Program-made: the position numbers and the translations under genes
In this document: piece after piece, positions 1 through 8,565 of the stretch
Layout: every line of letters begins with the position of its first letter
Numbering within the stretch: position 1 is the first letter of the stretch
Notes under the pieces: generated by a model
What the model was told of the DNA's origin: nothing
Databases searched by the model: none
What the model saw: only the letters and a program-made list of their open reading frames with translations
Assembly (NCBI RefSeq): GCF_040939785.1
Contig: NZ_CP162553.1
Coordinates: forward strand, 2,294,001 to 2,358,000
Length of the DNA: 64,000 nt
Direction of reading: 5' to 3'
Source of the DNA: Bradyrhizobium lupini
GTDB taxonomy: Bacteria; Pseudomonadota; Alphaproteobacteria; Rhizobiales; Xanthobacteraceae

Positions 1-394
1 GCAGCGCACGCACGGCGAGCAATGACACTCGCGATCCTTCTGTCATACCGACAAAGCGCTGATCCGTTGCTGCGGTGGCAACACATCCGAACTCGACGCG
101 CTGCTCGACCGCATCGGCGACCGTGACTGACCAGATCACCGGTAACTCTTCGAGGAGGGCGATGACGACGGCCCGTCCGTTGTTCCTTGTCTTGTTTGCG
201 AAACGCCAGCCTGCCGCAACCATTCGGAACCTACGCTTGGTCCCAGCAGGTCGTTTGACTCTAACGACTCGAAGCGTTCGCACTCTGGCAGCCTGCAATA
301 CTGTGGCCGGCACGCTTAACAATGTGTAGAGACCCTGCCTGCCGACAAGGCCACGGTCGTCGCGCAAGTCGAACTGGCTCGGCGTGTCGACGCG

Positions 395-566
395 ATCATT
401 CTATTCGACTTCGAACAGGGCTCGATTGGGCCGGATCTGTTTCGCCACGGCTGCCTGCTGGGCTCTGGCGGGCCTGACCTCTAACATCGCGAAAACCTCT
501 ACCGCCGCGTGCACTCTGCGCCGGATCACCCGGCGTCTGCCCGAGTGATGGAGCGCTTCTGGGGTT
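395..566 (+). pseudogene. ATP-dependent DNA ligase C-terminal remnant
   Basis: Translating in two frames gives FEQGSIGPDLFRHGCLLG, then (after a shift) LTS.HRENLYRR, then HPASARVMERF. This order matches the end of LigD-type ATP-dependent DNA ligases (IGPDLFRxACxMGLEGLVSKHRDRxYR ... HPAxxRVM). In-frame stops and shifts make it non-functional. Nothing upstream in the first 390 bases is recognisable as the rest of the ligase. The assignment rests on pattern memory, not on a search. Confidence 0.5.
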
Positions 567-626
567 AAGGAATGGTTAAGCTGGGTCTGGCAGATTGCAT
601 GGGGGTGAGCTGATACGAGGCCCACC

Positions 627-1004
627 ATGTTGAGCCTGAAGGAAGCTGCCCGGTTATCCGGGGAATTGAAGATCGGCCAGATCGACACCGCCGAGTTGTT
701 GCGGCACCGCGTATACGCCTTTGGAACAGTCGAGGGACATGCTGCCGGCGTGTCAGTGGGGCAAGGCGCTGCGGACTGGGAAGGGGCAAAAATGGCGCTG
801 CTAGAGGCGCAGATTGACACTCAGCGCCAAATTATCGAGCTGCTCCGCAACGAATTGTCAGACGTGAAAAAGGACCGGGACGCCTGGCGCAGCCGGGCTG
901 ACAGGCTGTGTCAGTCGGTTTCGACTAACCTCACAGGCAGCCCGCGCACAGGATCGTTTGCGGCATCTCTCCAGCAACGTCGAATACATTTCCGGCAGCA
1001 TTGA
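627..1004 (+). CDS. Helix-turn-helix DNA-binding protein, internally shortened
   Basis: The 125-codon ORF begins LSLKEAARLSG, the first helix of an excisionase/MerR-like helix-turn-helix. It then jumps to GQIDTAELLR, which in mobile-element DNA-binding proteins follows the recognition helix and wing. A coiled-coil-like Glu/Arg/Lys-rich tail follows (residues about 60-95, ending RDAWRSRADRL). The recognition helix is therefore missing, probably by an in-frame deletion. Similar small proteins are common on rhizobial plasmids and islands. It may be a non-functional derivative. The last 30 residues look like read-through. Confidence 0.4.
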   Translation: MLSLKEAARLSGELKIGQIDTAELLRHRVYAFGTVEGHAAGVSVGQGAADWEGAKMALLEAQIDTQRQIIELLRNELSDVKKDRDAWRSRADRLCQSVSTNLTGSPRTGSFAASLQQRRIHFRQH

Positions 1005-1702
1005 ATTCCCTAGCGCCGCCCCTGATCGACGAATTTCACGCCGCAGGTATTTCCGTTTCGCCATACCACACGGCAATGGGGTCATCGTGGTCGGCATGCT
1101 GCCGGAGGTGCTGTTCGCCTTCGCTCTGTTCAAGGGCATTCATTGACGTAGCTCAACCGGCACCACTGCTTTCGAGCGGCCTCATGCGATGCAGGCGCGT
1201 CAATGACCCGCCGTGGGTTCGGATTTGCCAATCACAGGTCGGGGCGGTCGCCGCGCTTGCCATTGCGCGCTCGCGTCCATGATGTGGTGAGGCCGCGACG
1301 ACAGCGTTCTTGCTGGGGATACATCCGGCAGTGTTCAAAAGTGCACAGACCGATTGATTTGCCGACGCCTGAATGAGGGCGTTTCAATTACGGAAATTTA
1401 TTTGCGATCCGCCCGGCCGGTTGCTGGGCGTCTTCGTTAGCCCATCCTCATCATGCCAGGCTGCGGCGTAGCCGCGTCATGGCTTTCTCGCGGTGTTCAT
1501 AGGGCGTGCGGCTATCACCACTCTTCCTCACGCTCCCGGCGCACCGCCTCGCTATCGGAGTTCTTCGACTTCAGCCAAGGTCCGTGAGCCGCTTCGCAGC
1601 GGCAACAGCTTTGCCCATAGGACAATGTCTCAGAGGACAACTTACAAAGGCTGATCGCTCGCGGTAGCAATTGGTCGGGGGCGCAACCCGAGGAGCCGTC
1701 CC
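1005..1702. other. No recognisable gene (698 bp)
   Basis: Only short overlapping ORFs of unrelated composition occur here. None carries a known motif or a convincing ribosome binding site. Probably decayed island DNA. Confidence 0.4.
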
Positions 1703-1858
1703 GTGCCCATCAGTCAGAAGCGCGAATTAGAAGTCGAGCGTGAACTCGCGATCGTTATGCGCGAACTTGGTCGGATGAAGCACTCGCGAACCAAAAAGCC
1801 GGAACGAGCGGTTCAATTCCCGTGGGCACCGGCGCTTCTACTCGATCTTGATAAGTAG
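1703..1858 (+). CDS. Small hypothetical protein, 51 aa
   Basis: A GTG start at 1703 follows the Shine-Dalgarno sequence AGGAG (1691-1695), with a 7-nt spacer. The product is charged and helical-looking (QKRELEVERELAIVMRELGR) and ends LLLDLDK. I do not recognise the family. Support is the well-placed ribosome binding site and the coherent amphipathic composition. It lies 127 bp outside the left end of the nested IS3 element. It could be the stub of a longer gene cut by that insertion. Confidence 0.35.
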   Translation: MPISQKRELEVERELAIVMRELGRMKHSRTKKPERAVQFPWAPALLLDLDK

Positions 1859-1985
1859 GTCCGCGCGGGATGGGCCGACTGATCGCTGGCTCTAAGTGAA
1901 TACCCAGCGGATGCGGCGTTCAGCCCGGTATTGGAGGCGCTGTCGTAACTCTGCATCCGCTGCGACGACAGCCAAGCGCCTGAAA

Positions 1986-2011
1986 TGAACCGCCCCGGGT
2001 TTGCCGGAGGC
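1986..2011 (+). repeat. IS3 terminal inverted repeat, left
   Basis: Begins TGAACCGCCCCGGG and is the exact reverse complement of 6180-6205. Marks the orfB-side end of the nested IS3 element. Confidence 0.9.
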
Positions 2012-2325
2012 CATTTGGTTTAAGTTATGCCGCCATAGCCGGCTGTTCCAGCATAGCGTAGTAGCGTTGCTCGGCTTCGGCCGGCGGGATGTTGCCAACG
2101 GTCTCCAGGAGCCGCCGGTTGTTGAACCAGTCCACCCATACCAGCGTCGCGAACTCGACGGCCTCGAAAGCTGCGCCATGGCCCCCGCCGATGGATCACC
2201 TCGGCCTTGTAGAGGCCGTTGATGGTTTCGGCGAGAGCGTTGTCATAGGAATTTCCGACACTACCAACGGAAGGCTCGACGCCAGCTTCAGCCAAGCGCT
2301 CGGTGTACTTGATAGAGACGTATTG

Positions 2326-3786
2326 GGCGGATTCAAACGATCGTCGCAACAGCGATTTTGTTCACTCATGATAGCCAATCGTCAAGCGCCTCCGCCGGCG
2401 TTTTCCATCCCAGCGTCTTTCTCGGTCGGGCGTTGAGGACGGCAGCAACGGCGGTGATGTCATGGACGCTATGGACGCTGAGGTCAGTGCCTTTCGGGAA
2501 GTACTGACGCAGCAGCCCGTTGGTGTTCTCGTTAGTTCCGCGCTGCCATGGACTTTGCGGATCGCAGAAGTAGACCTGAACGCCTGCATCGATCTTGAGA
2601 CGATCGTGCTGGGCCATTTCGGCGCCTTGGTCCCAGGTCAGCGAACGCCCGCAGTTCTTGTGGCAACGTGATGATGGTGCGAGTAATCGCGTCCCGTACG
2701 GCTTCAGCGCCGTGTCCCGCGAGCGCAGGCCCGTTCTTGATGCGCGGAGCTTCGCCGTGCCCCATGAGGCGGGGAAGATGCAGCAGCATCGTGAACCGGG
2801 TTGTACGCTCGACCAGCGTACCAATCGCTGAGCTGCCAAGACCAAGGATGAGGTCTCCCTCCCAGTGTCCCGGCACTGCTCGATCGGTTGCTTCGGCGGG
2901 ACGTTGACTGATCATGATCTCCGGCGAGACAAAGCCCTTGCCTCGCCTTTTTACGCGTGCTCTGGGCACTCTTAGCACGCGCCCCGTTCGCAAGCAGGCC
3001 GTCAGTTCGCGGCGTAGCGTTCCCCGACCTTGAACGAAGAGAGCCTGATAGATGGCTTCGTGGCTGATGCGCATCGTGTTGTCGTCCGGGAAGTCGATCG
3101 GCAAGCGTCGGGCAATCTGCTCCGGGCTCCAGGCCTTGGCCCATCGCCGATCTCTTCGCGGGCCATGCCGGCGACCGTTCCACGGAACGACCGGACCGGG
3201 AACGGAAGCGCCGCTCGGTGCCACGACGACGCCGGCAAGTCTCTCCTCCACATAAGTGCGCAAGGTCTTGTTGAGCGCAAGTTTGGTCAGTTTGGGCCGA
3301 CATGCCGATCGGTCTGCATGCCACTGGGCAGTCGTCGCACGATACTCCAACCCGCCGCTTCTGGTAGCTGCATTGCGTCGCAGTTCACGGGAGATTGTCG
3401 AGGCGGACCGAGCGAGGCGGCGCCCGATTTCTGGCATGGAGTGGCCCTGCACCTTGAGAAGTGCGATCTCCTCGCGCTCGGCAAACGACAGGTACCGCCC
3501 GGAGAGCGGCTTTGCCGAGGATCTGAACATTGCTGGTGGCATGCCGCCCGCCGTTCGGAACAATCTGTATCCGACAGGCTGCGATACTCCGGCTTCAAGC
3601 GCAGCTTCTTCACTGCTTAGCCCCGCGGCAATCCCCCGCCAAAATCTGCTCTGTTCATCACGCCCCGCAACTTGCGGCCGCCCCGGCGATGGCATTGGCG
3701 CTCGTCCAGATCGTGCCGATCTCCGTCCTCCAATACTCATCGCAACCTCCAATGTGCGAGTGTTGCGACGACCGTTTGAATCCGCC
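2326..3786 (-). mobile_element. IS30-family element (1461 bp) with TTG target duplication
   Basis: The ends are near-perfect inverted repeats: GGCGGATTCAAACGATCGTC at 2326 and the complement of GACGACCGTTTGAATCCGCC ending at 3786, with one mismatch. The element is flanked by the 3-bp direct repeat TTG (2323-2325 and 3787-3789). Removing the element and one TTG restores the IS3 orfB reading frame (SQ|YVS), so this is a clean and fairly recent insertion. Confidence 0.93.
2366..3740 (-). pseudogene. IS30-family transposase, one frameshift
   Basis: The start at 3740 follows GGAGG. The N-terminus has the IS30 helix-turn-helix (LSFAEREEIALLKVQGHSMPEIGRRL, STISRELRRN). The DDE core follows: GHWEGDLILG (first D), then TWDQGAEMAQH (second D), then NENTNGLLRQYFPKGTDL (E). 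One extra G (CCC at 2648-2650, plus strand) breaks the frame between PQELR and SLTWDQG. Without it the protein would be about 457 residues, normal for the family. It may be an assembly error, because the element is otherwise clean. Confidence 0.88.
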
Positions 3787-4659
3787 TTGGCTACCCCTAT
3801 CGCTATAATGCACGAGCCCCGCCGCGATGGACCGGTCGGCGATCGTGCAGGGCCTGCTCCAGCGCATCGAGCACGAAGCTGGCGTGCGCCGTGCGCGAGG
3901 CCCGCCAGCCCACGATCCTGCGGGCATGGGCGTCGATGACGAAGGCGACGTAGACGAATCCGCTCCAGGTCGCGACATAGGTGAAGTCGGAGAGCCAAAG
4001 GACGTTCGGCCTTGGCGCCCTGAACTGGCGGTTGACGTGATCCAGCGGGCATGGCGCGGCCTTGTCGCTGATCGTGATCTTAACCGGTTTGCCGCGGATA
4101 ACCCCCTGCAAACCCATGTCCTGCATCAATCGCGACACCGTGCAACGAGCAACATCGAAGCCTTCTCGCTTGAGCTGCCGCCACACCTTGCGCGCGCCGT
4201 AGACGGAGAAGTTCTCATTGAAGACGCGCCGAACCTCGATCTTCAGCGCGGCGTCCTGCTCGGCTCGCGCCGACAGCTTGGCGGGATCGCGCGTCTTGGC
4301 CACATGGGCATGGTAGGTCGAGGGGGCGATCGGCAACACTTTGCAGATCGGCTCGACCCCATGCGCCCCACGATGATCGTCGATGAAGCCGATCATGGCT
4401 TGGACCGGCGGTCGAGCTCCGCCATCGCAAAATAAGCGCTTGCCTTGCGCAGGATCTCGTTGGCCTGCCGCAGCTCACGGTTCTCCCGTTCCAGGGCCTT
4501 CAGCTTCTCGGCCATCTCAGTCGGGACACCGGCCCGCTGCCCGCTGTCGATCTCGGCCTTCTTGACCCAGTCATGCAGCGTCTGCGGTGTGCAGCCGATC
4601 TTGGCCGCAATCGAGGTCACTGCCGCCCAGCGCGACGGGTGCTCGCCGGCGTGATCCAG

Positions 4660-6083
4660 GATCGTGTCCCGTGGCGTGGTGTAGGTGGCGGCGGGCCACC
4701 GCGTTCGCCGGCTGGAGCCGGGCTGGTCAGCTGGCGATAGCCGTGATGCTGACGCTCGGATCATCGCTCAACGGCGCGATGGTTTCCAGTGTCATGTAGC
4801 GGGCACGCTGGACGGCCCATTCATCATTCTGTTCGAGCAGGATCGCGCCGATGAGGCGAGTGATGGCGTCCTCGTTGGGGAAGATGCCGATCACCTCGGT
4901 CCGCCGTTTGATCTCGCCGTTGAGACGCTCGATCGGGTTGGTCGAGTGCAGCTTGGTCCGATGCTGTGGCGGAAAGGTCATGTAGGCGAGCACATCGGTC
5001 TCGGCCTCGTTGAGGAAGCCGGCAAGTTTGGGCAGCTTGGGGCGGAGCTGGTCGGCGACCTTGCGCCACTGGGTTCGCGCGGCCTCGGCGTCGTCCTGAG
5101 CAAAGGCGGTGGCGATGAAGGCGGAGACGACGCGCCGCCCGCTCTTGCCAGCATGCGCCAGCGCGTTGCGCATGAAGTGGACGCGGCAACGCTGCCAGCT
5201 GGCATTGAGCACCTTGGCGACGGTGGCCTTGATGCCTTCGTGGGCGTCGGACACGACCAGCTTGACGCCGCGCAGGCCGCGGCGGGCGAGCTTGCGCAGG
5301 AACGCCGTCCAGAACGTCTCGGCCTCGGAAGGGCCGATGTCCATGCCGAGGACCTCGCGTCGGCCGTCGCTATTGACGCCGACCGCGACAATCACCGCGA
5401 CTGAGACGATGCGGCCATTCTGGCGCACCTTCACGTAGGTGGCGTCGATCCACAGATACGGCCAGTCGCCCTCGATCGGACGGGCGAGGAAGGCCTTCAC
5501 CTTGTCATCGATCTCGCCGCACAGCCGGCTGACCTGGCTCTTGGAGATGCCGGTCATGCCCATCGCCTGCACCAGATCGTCCACCGAGCGGGTCGAGACG
5601 CCCTGCACATAGGCTTCCTGCACCACGGCAGTGAGCGCCTTCTCGGCCATGCGGCGCGGCTCCAGGAAGCCAGGGAAGTAGGAGCCTTTGCGCAACTTGG
5701 GAATCCGCAGCTCAACCGCACCGGCGCGGGTCTCCCAGATCCGGTCCCGGTAGCCGTTGCGCTGGGCCAGACGTTCGGGGCTCTTCTCGCCGTAGGCCGC
5801 CCCCGTCTGGCCTCCCACTTCCAGCTCCATCAGGCGCTGGGCGGCAAAGCCAATCATCTCGCGCAAGAGATCGGCATCAGGGGTCTTCTCCACGAGCGTG
5901 CGCAGGTTCATCATGTCGTCGGTCATCGGTGGTTCCTCGGTTGCGTTGGCGTATCGCAACCCGATCCTACCGGAGAACTGCCGGTGACCACCGCAAAGCC
6001 GCCCGCCCGCTACGGCGCTGTTTGAAGGCGCGCGTCCGGGCGGCTTTGCTCTACCGAGCTACACCACCACCGGGGACACGACC
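4660..6083 (-). mobile_element. IS256-family element (1424 bp) with 9-bp target duplication
   Basis: Imperfect inverted repeats of about 25 bp share TCGTGTCCC and TGGTGTAG at the two ends (4660 and 6083). They are flanked by the 9-bp direct repeat GTGATCCAG (4651-4659 and 6084-6092). Eight- to nine-base duplications are typical of IS256. The homologous IS3 remnant near 41.2 kb has the uninterrupted site, which supports these boundaries. Confidence 0.93.
4727..5926 (-). CDS. IS256-family transposase, 399 aa
   Basis: Intact Mutator-type (MULE/IS256) transposase. It contains [15 protein letters not shown] (first catalytic Asp), [13 protein letters not shown] (second Asp), the family signature [11 protein letters not shown], and the Glu region [16 protein letters not shown]. 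Length matches full-size family members. I chose the ATG at 5926 ([11 protein letters not shown]) over one 11 codons upstream because it begins the conserved region. The transposase cuts and pastes its own element using the terminal repeats. It appears functional, unlike the neighbouring transposases. Confidence 0.92.
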   Translation of the reverse strand: MTDDMMNLRTLVEKTPDADLLREMIGFAAQRLMELEVGGQTGAAYGEKSPERLAQRNGYRDRIWETRAGAVELRIPKLRKGSYFPGFLEPRRMAEKALTAVVQEAYVQGVSTRSVDDLVQAMGMTGISKSQVSRLCGEIDDKVKAFLARPIEGDWPYLWIDATYVKVRQNGRIVSVAVIVAVGVNSDGRREVLGMDIGPSEAETFWTAFLRKLARRGLRGVKLVVSDAHEGIKATVAKVLNASWQRCRVHFMRNALAHAGKSGRRVVSAFIATAFAQDDAEAARTQWRKVADQLRPKLPKLAGFLNEAETDVLAYMTFPPQHRTKLHSTNPIERLNGEIKRRTEVIGIFPNEDAITRLIGAILLEQNDEWAVQRARYMTLETIAPLSDDPSVSITAIAS

Positions 6084-6179
6084 GTGATCCAGAACCATCC
6101 GAACCGCACGGTCGCGGACTTCAGGCGAAAACTTGTTCGTGGTCTTGCTTGTCATGGCTCCATCCTCTCAGGAGTTGGA

Positions 6180-6205
6180 GCCTCCGGCAAACCCGGGGCG
6201 GTTCA
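6180..6205 (-). repeat. IS3 terminal inverted repeat, right
   Basis: Exact reverse complement of 1986-2011. Lies 25 bp upstream of the orfA start. A similar sequence at about 41309-41336 marks the end of the decayed IS3 copy there. Confidence 0.88.
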
Positions 6206-6325
6206 TATCCCGGAGGGTCCCTCAGTCGGAGCCTCCTTGCGCCCGTGCTTATGACCTCTGGTCCTTCTGAACTCGCGTCCAGCCGCGATTGGCGCAGCTG
6301 GAATAACAAACGGGGAGATAGTCCG

Positions 6326-6691
6326 ATGAAGACGAAGCAACAGAGCGAGAAGCCTTCGATAGCGCGGGTTCGTGAGTTGAACGACTCGTTCCGGCACGAC
6401 TTCTGCGGCGGACGTATGGTGATGACGCACAGCGTTGCCGATTTGCCTGAGGGCGATCAGGCAAGTGTCTTCAAGCAGGGTATGCTGATCTGGATGAAAC
6501 CCATGGCGCTGCACTTCAGAAGGTGCAGCAGACCGCCTTTCGCGCATTCGCGAACATCTGCATTTGGCGGTCGTAGCTCGCGCTCACCAACGCGTCGCCC
6601 TTCACTGATGGACACCCTTCAGGTCCTACCCAAAGTGGTAGGAACTGAATCGTCGCGGCGCCACAATCTTCTGGTAAATTTCGAAAGATAG
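6326..6691 (+). pseudogene. DUF3768-like protein, C-terminus lost
   Basis: The ATG at 6326 follows GGGAG (6313). The first 50 residues (ARVRELNDSFRHDFCGGRMVMTHSVADLP, broken here only by quoting) resemble DUF3768 proteins (RLNDxFRxxFxGGRVVMTxGVAALP), a small family of unknown function frequent on rhizobial plasmids and islands. After residue about 55 the expected aspartate-rich tail is replaced by Arg/Ser-rich read-through. The gene therefore looks truncated by a frameshift or recombination, as do many in this stretch. It sits just outside the right end of the nested IS3. Confidence 0.5.
6624..6643. promoter_or_regulatory. Inverted repeat upstream of the toxin-like gene
   Basis: TCCTACC and GGTAGGA form a perfect 7-bp stem around a 6-nt loop, about 100 bp before the ATG at 6744. 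It may be an operator or a weak hairpin. There is no T-tract, so a terminator is less likely. Confidence 0.3.
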
Positions 6692-6701
6692 ATGGAAGAG
6701 A

Positions 6702-6731
6702 AAAGATAGAGCAGAGAAAGATAGAGCAGAG
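6702..6731 (+). repeat. Two tandem 15-bp purine-rich repeats in the leader
   Basis: AAAGATAGAGCAGAG is repeated head to tail (6702-6716 and 6717-6731), ending 12 bp before the ATG at 6744. The tract is almost pure purine on the sense strand and contains GAGAGA close to the start codon, which may serve as the ribosome binding region. Slippage in the repeat could alter spacing and expression. Confidence 0.6.
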
Positions 6732-6743
6732 AGAGAAGCCACC

Positions 6744-7469
6744 ATGCCGATCAGAATAGACGTCGCCCTCGGAGACACCGTTGAGAGTAGTTCAGCTACT
6801 GGAACCGGAAGTAGTTCAAGTATCATCACAGACGCTGAACGACGAACCTTTAGCGTTGACAACGATCGGCTCAAAGACAGCCTCGCTGTTTTCATGGGTA
6901 AAAAGCCAAATGATGTATTTGTCCGTAGCCCGACCCCATGGAACGACTTATACGAAACCTACAATTGGCCACAAACTGAAAGAAACACGATTGTTCGCAG
7001 TGTGCAGGTTCTGGAGGTCCGCATTGGATCTGAGACGATTAGGCAAAGGATAATCAACAGTGGTTCTCGACCCGCACCGTTTCCTATAAGCTTTTCCAGA
7101 ACGGTCACAAACACGGTAACATCGAAGTGGTCGAACAGTCAGAGTATTTCTTATGGGTTGAAGGCCGAAATTAAGTTTGGGAAAGTTTTTCAAGTGGGCA
7201 TCGGAGGAAGCATAGAATGGCGGAACACATGGGGCAGCGAAGAAACAGTGACAGAAAGCGTAACGGTTGCCACCGGCGCAGGTGTTAGTATGATCCTCGA
7301 TCCCGGCGAATGCGCAGTGATTGATGCGACTTTCAAGTCTACAGAAGGTATAGTACGCGTGGAGTATGAGTCTTCTTTGACTGGAAATGTGGCAATGAAT
7401 TATCATCCTCGGTATCGAGGGCACCATTTTTTTTACATCGCCTACGGCAGCTGTAATGAGCCGGAATGA
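6744..7469 (+). CDS. Aerolysin/ETX-MTX2-like beta-pore-forming protein (241 aa)
   Basis: No signal peptide. Residues 12-30 are Ser/Gly/Thr-rich. Residues 85-215 have the alternating pattern of an aerolysin-type insertion module. An Asn turn (IINSGSRP) is followed by TVTNTVTSKWSNSQS, a Gly hinge (VGIGGS), a long Thr-rich strand (EETVTESVTVATG), then the LDPGEC turn and a final strand with VEYESSLTGNV. Such proteins (epsilon-toxin/Mtx2, hydralysin, spherulin-2A-like) oligomerise into membrane pores. Base composition is visibly more AT-rich than its neighbours, which suggests recent transfer. It stands alone between IS elements and overlaps a small downstream ORF. The fold is inferred from pattern only. 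Target and role are unknown. Confidence 0.55.
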   Translation: MPIRIDVALGDTVESSSATGTGSSSSIITDAERRTFSVDNDRLKDSLAVFMGKKPNDVFVRSPTPWNDLYETYNWPQTERNTIVRSVQVLEVRIGSETIRQRIINSGSRPAPFPISFSRTVTNTVTSKWSNSQSISYGLKAEIKFGKVFQVGIGGSIEWRNTWGSEETVTESVTVATGAGVSMILDPGECAVIDATFKSTEGIVRVEYESSLTGNVAMNYHPRYRGHHFFYIAYGSCNEPE

Positions 7470-7623
7470 TATAGCTAATCGTCACATAACTACTCAAACA
7501 TTCGAGACGAAACTTCATAAGGAGGTGATCCTTGAGGTGAAGGACGACGAGACGAGTGAAACCTTGAGGAGCTTTAGGTCCGATTTACCTTTGGTTGTGG
7601 ACGGACCCATCATTTTGGCTTGA
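7456..7623 (+). CDS. Small ORF overlapping the toxin-like gene, 55 aa
   Basis: The ATG at 7456 lies inside the last codons of the toxin-like gene (14-nt overlap, different frame), an arrangement that suggests translational coupling. The product has no membrane segment: a basic/Thr-rich start, an acidic centre (EVILEVKDDETSETL) and a hydrophobic end (PLVVDGPIILA). Composition is AT-rich like the upstream gene. It contains AAGGAGGTGATCC (7514-7526), a perfect match to the anti-Shine-Dalgarno complement. The next in-frame GTG (VKDDETSE) could be an alternative start. Function unknown. Immunity or a partner subunit is only a guess from the position. Confidence 0.4.
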   Translation: MSRNDIANRHITTQTFETKLHKEVILEVKDDETSETLRSFRSDLPLVVDGPIILA

Positions 7624-8125
7624 AGCAAGTGACCTTGCCCCAAGTTTTACAGTCCTGAGTTTGTCCCAGCTGATGGATTTGCCGGTTGGGCGGTGGAAGC
7701 GAGGGAGCTGGCCCGGAGCCCTCGGCATAGGGCCGCGCCAGATTCCGGCGCGGAGGCAGGTGAAGGCGAACTCGGACGGCGTCTTCCATCCGAGCTGCGA
7801 GTTTGGTCGTGCGTCGTTGTAGAAGCCCTCGTGTAGGCGAAGATATCACGTCTGGCGTCCTCACGTGTTGCATAGTGCCGGTGATGGACGAGCTCGGTCT
7901 TGAGCGTGTGGAAGAAGCTCTCCATCGGGGCGTTGTCGTAGCAGTCGACTTTGCGGCTCATCGAAGCCCGGAAGCCGGCGGACTGCATCGTGAGCGTCAC
8001 GATAGGATCACCGGTGCCCGGGCTTGACTTGCGCGGAATGCTCTGGATAGCGCGGTCGGGATGATTGACGCCGCCGGGGCGCGGTGATGGGGTGATCCCG
8101 GTTCTGAGCGGGCAACGGGATCAGA

Positions 8126-8565
8126 ATGAACAGCGAGTCGCAGCTGCGCGAGAAGCTTCGGAAGATCGAGGCGTTGTTCGTGGGGGCCGGAACTGCTGGT
8201 GAGCGCCTTGCGGCGGAAGCCGCGCTGCAGCGGGTGCGGGCCCGGGTCGAGGAACTCGCTCGCCACGATCCACCGATTGAACAGCAATTCTCACTTCCCG
8301 ACCAGTGGTCTCGGCACCCTTTTTCTGGCGCTTTGCCGCCGATATGGGCTGCGGCCGTTTCGTTATCGCCGGCAGCGACGCAACACGGGTGATGGTCCGT
8401 GCGTCACGGGGCTTCGTCGATCGAGTCCTGCTGCCGGAGTTCACCGAGCTGGAGGGTGCGCTGCAAGTGTATCTGCACGAGGTGACGCTGCGCGTGATCC
8501 GCGAAGAGATCTACGACGACGCCAGCGATGCGCAGGAAGTTCCAGATGCGCTGCCGTCGCACTGA
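8126..8565 (+). pseudogene. IS66 passenger gene, DUF2786-like, two frameshifts
   Basis: Begins MNSESQLREKLRKIEALFVG, then GTAGERLAAEAALQRVRARV, resembling the DUF2786 N-terminal motif (KIxALLxxAxxxxExEAAxxxA). One extra C near 8320 and one extra G near 8390 shift the frame twice. Correcting both gives a continuous protein of about 146 residues: LFLALCRRYGLRPFRYRRQRRNTVMVRA...GFVDRVLLPEF...LHEVTLRVIREEIYDD. Its stop (8563-8565) abuts the tnpC stop (8566-8568) with no gap. Function is unknown. It travels with the element because both terminal repeats lie outside it. Confidence 0.6.

Larger units (their letters stand above)
2025..4396 (-). pseudogene. IS3 orfB transposase (DDE), split by IS30
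   Basis: The 5' part (4396 down to 3790) encodes the IS3 orfB N-terminus and the first half of the rve integrase core. It contains VYGARKVWRQLKREG, the first catalytic Asp in WLSDFTYV, and ends HYSDRGSQ. The IS30 inserts directly after this Gln codon. The 3' part resumes at 2325 with YVSIKYTERLAE and continues through NALAETINGLYKAEV. One extra T (AAA run at 2168-2170 on the plus strand) then shifts the frame before EAVEF...WFNNRRLLE. The stop is at 2025. In IS3 elements OrfAB forms by -1 frameshifting. Here the gene is dead because of the insertion. Confidence 0.85.
4393..6155 (-). pseudogene. IS3 orfA, split by IS256
   Basis: The first 21 codons lie at 6155-6093 (MTSKTTNKFSPEVRDRAVRM, a typical IS3 OrfA start). 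The rest lies at 4659-4393 ([28 protein letters not shown], a helix-turn-helix, then a Leu-zipper region [23 protein letters not shown], then a stop). OrfA binds the element ends and supplies the frameshift window into orfB. The IS256 and its 9-bp target copy separate the two halves. Confidence 0.85.
1986..6205 (-). mobile_element. IS3-family element interrupted by IS30 and IS256
   Basis: Perfect 26-bp inverted repeats at 1986-2011 and 6180-6205 delimit one IS3-family element read on the minus strand. Removing the IS30 (2326-3786 plus one 3-bp target copy) and the IS256 (4660-6083 plus one 9-bp target copy) leaves about 1.32 kb, a normal IS3 length. orfA is cut by the IS256 and orfB by the IS30. 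I see no target duplication for the outer element (left flank ends GAAA, right flank starts TATC), so its flanks may have rearranged. Confidence 0.9.

Noticed and set aside
6732..6748. Kozak-like GCCACCATG around the toxin-like start
   Set aside because: Matches the eukaryotic consensus, but a 9-base match is likely chance and bacteria do not use it. Not evidence of eukaryotic origin.
7514..7526. Possible 16S rRNA 3'-end fragment (complement of AAGGAGGTGATCC)
   Set aside because: Only 13 bases match and no flanking rRNA sequence exists. Treated as a strong SD-like motif instead.
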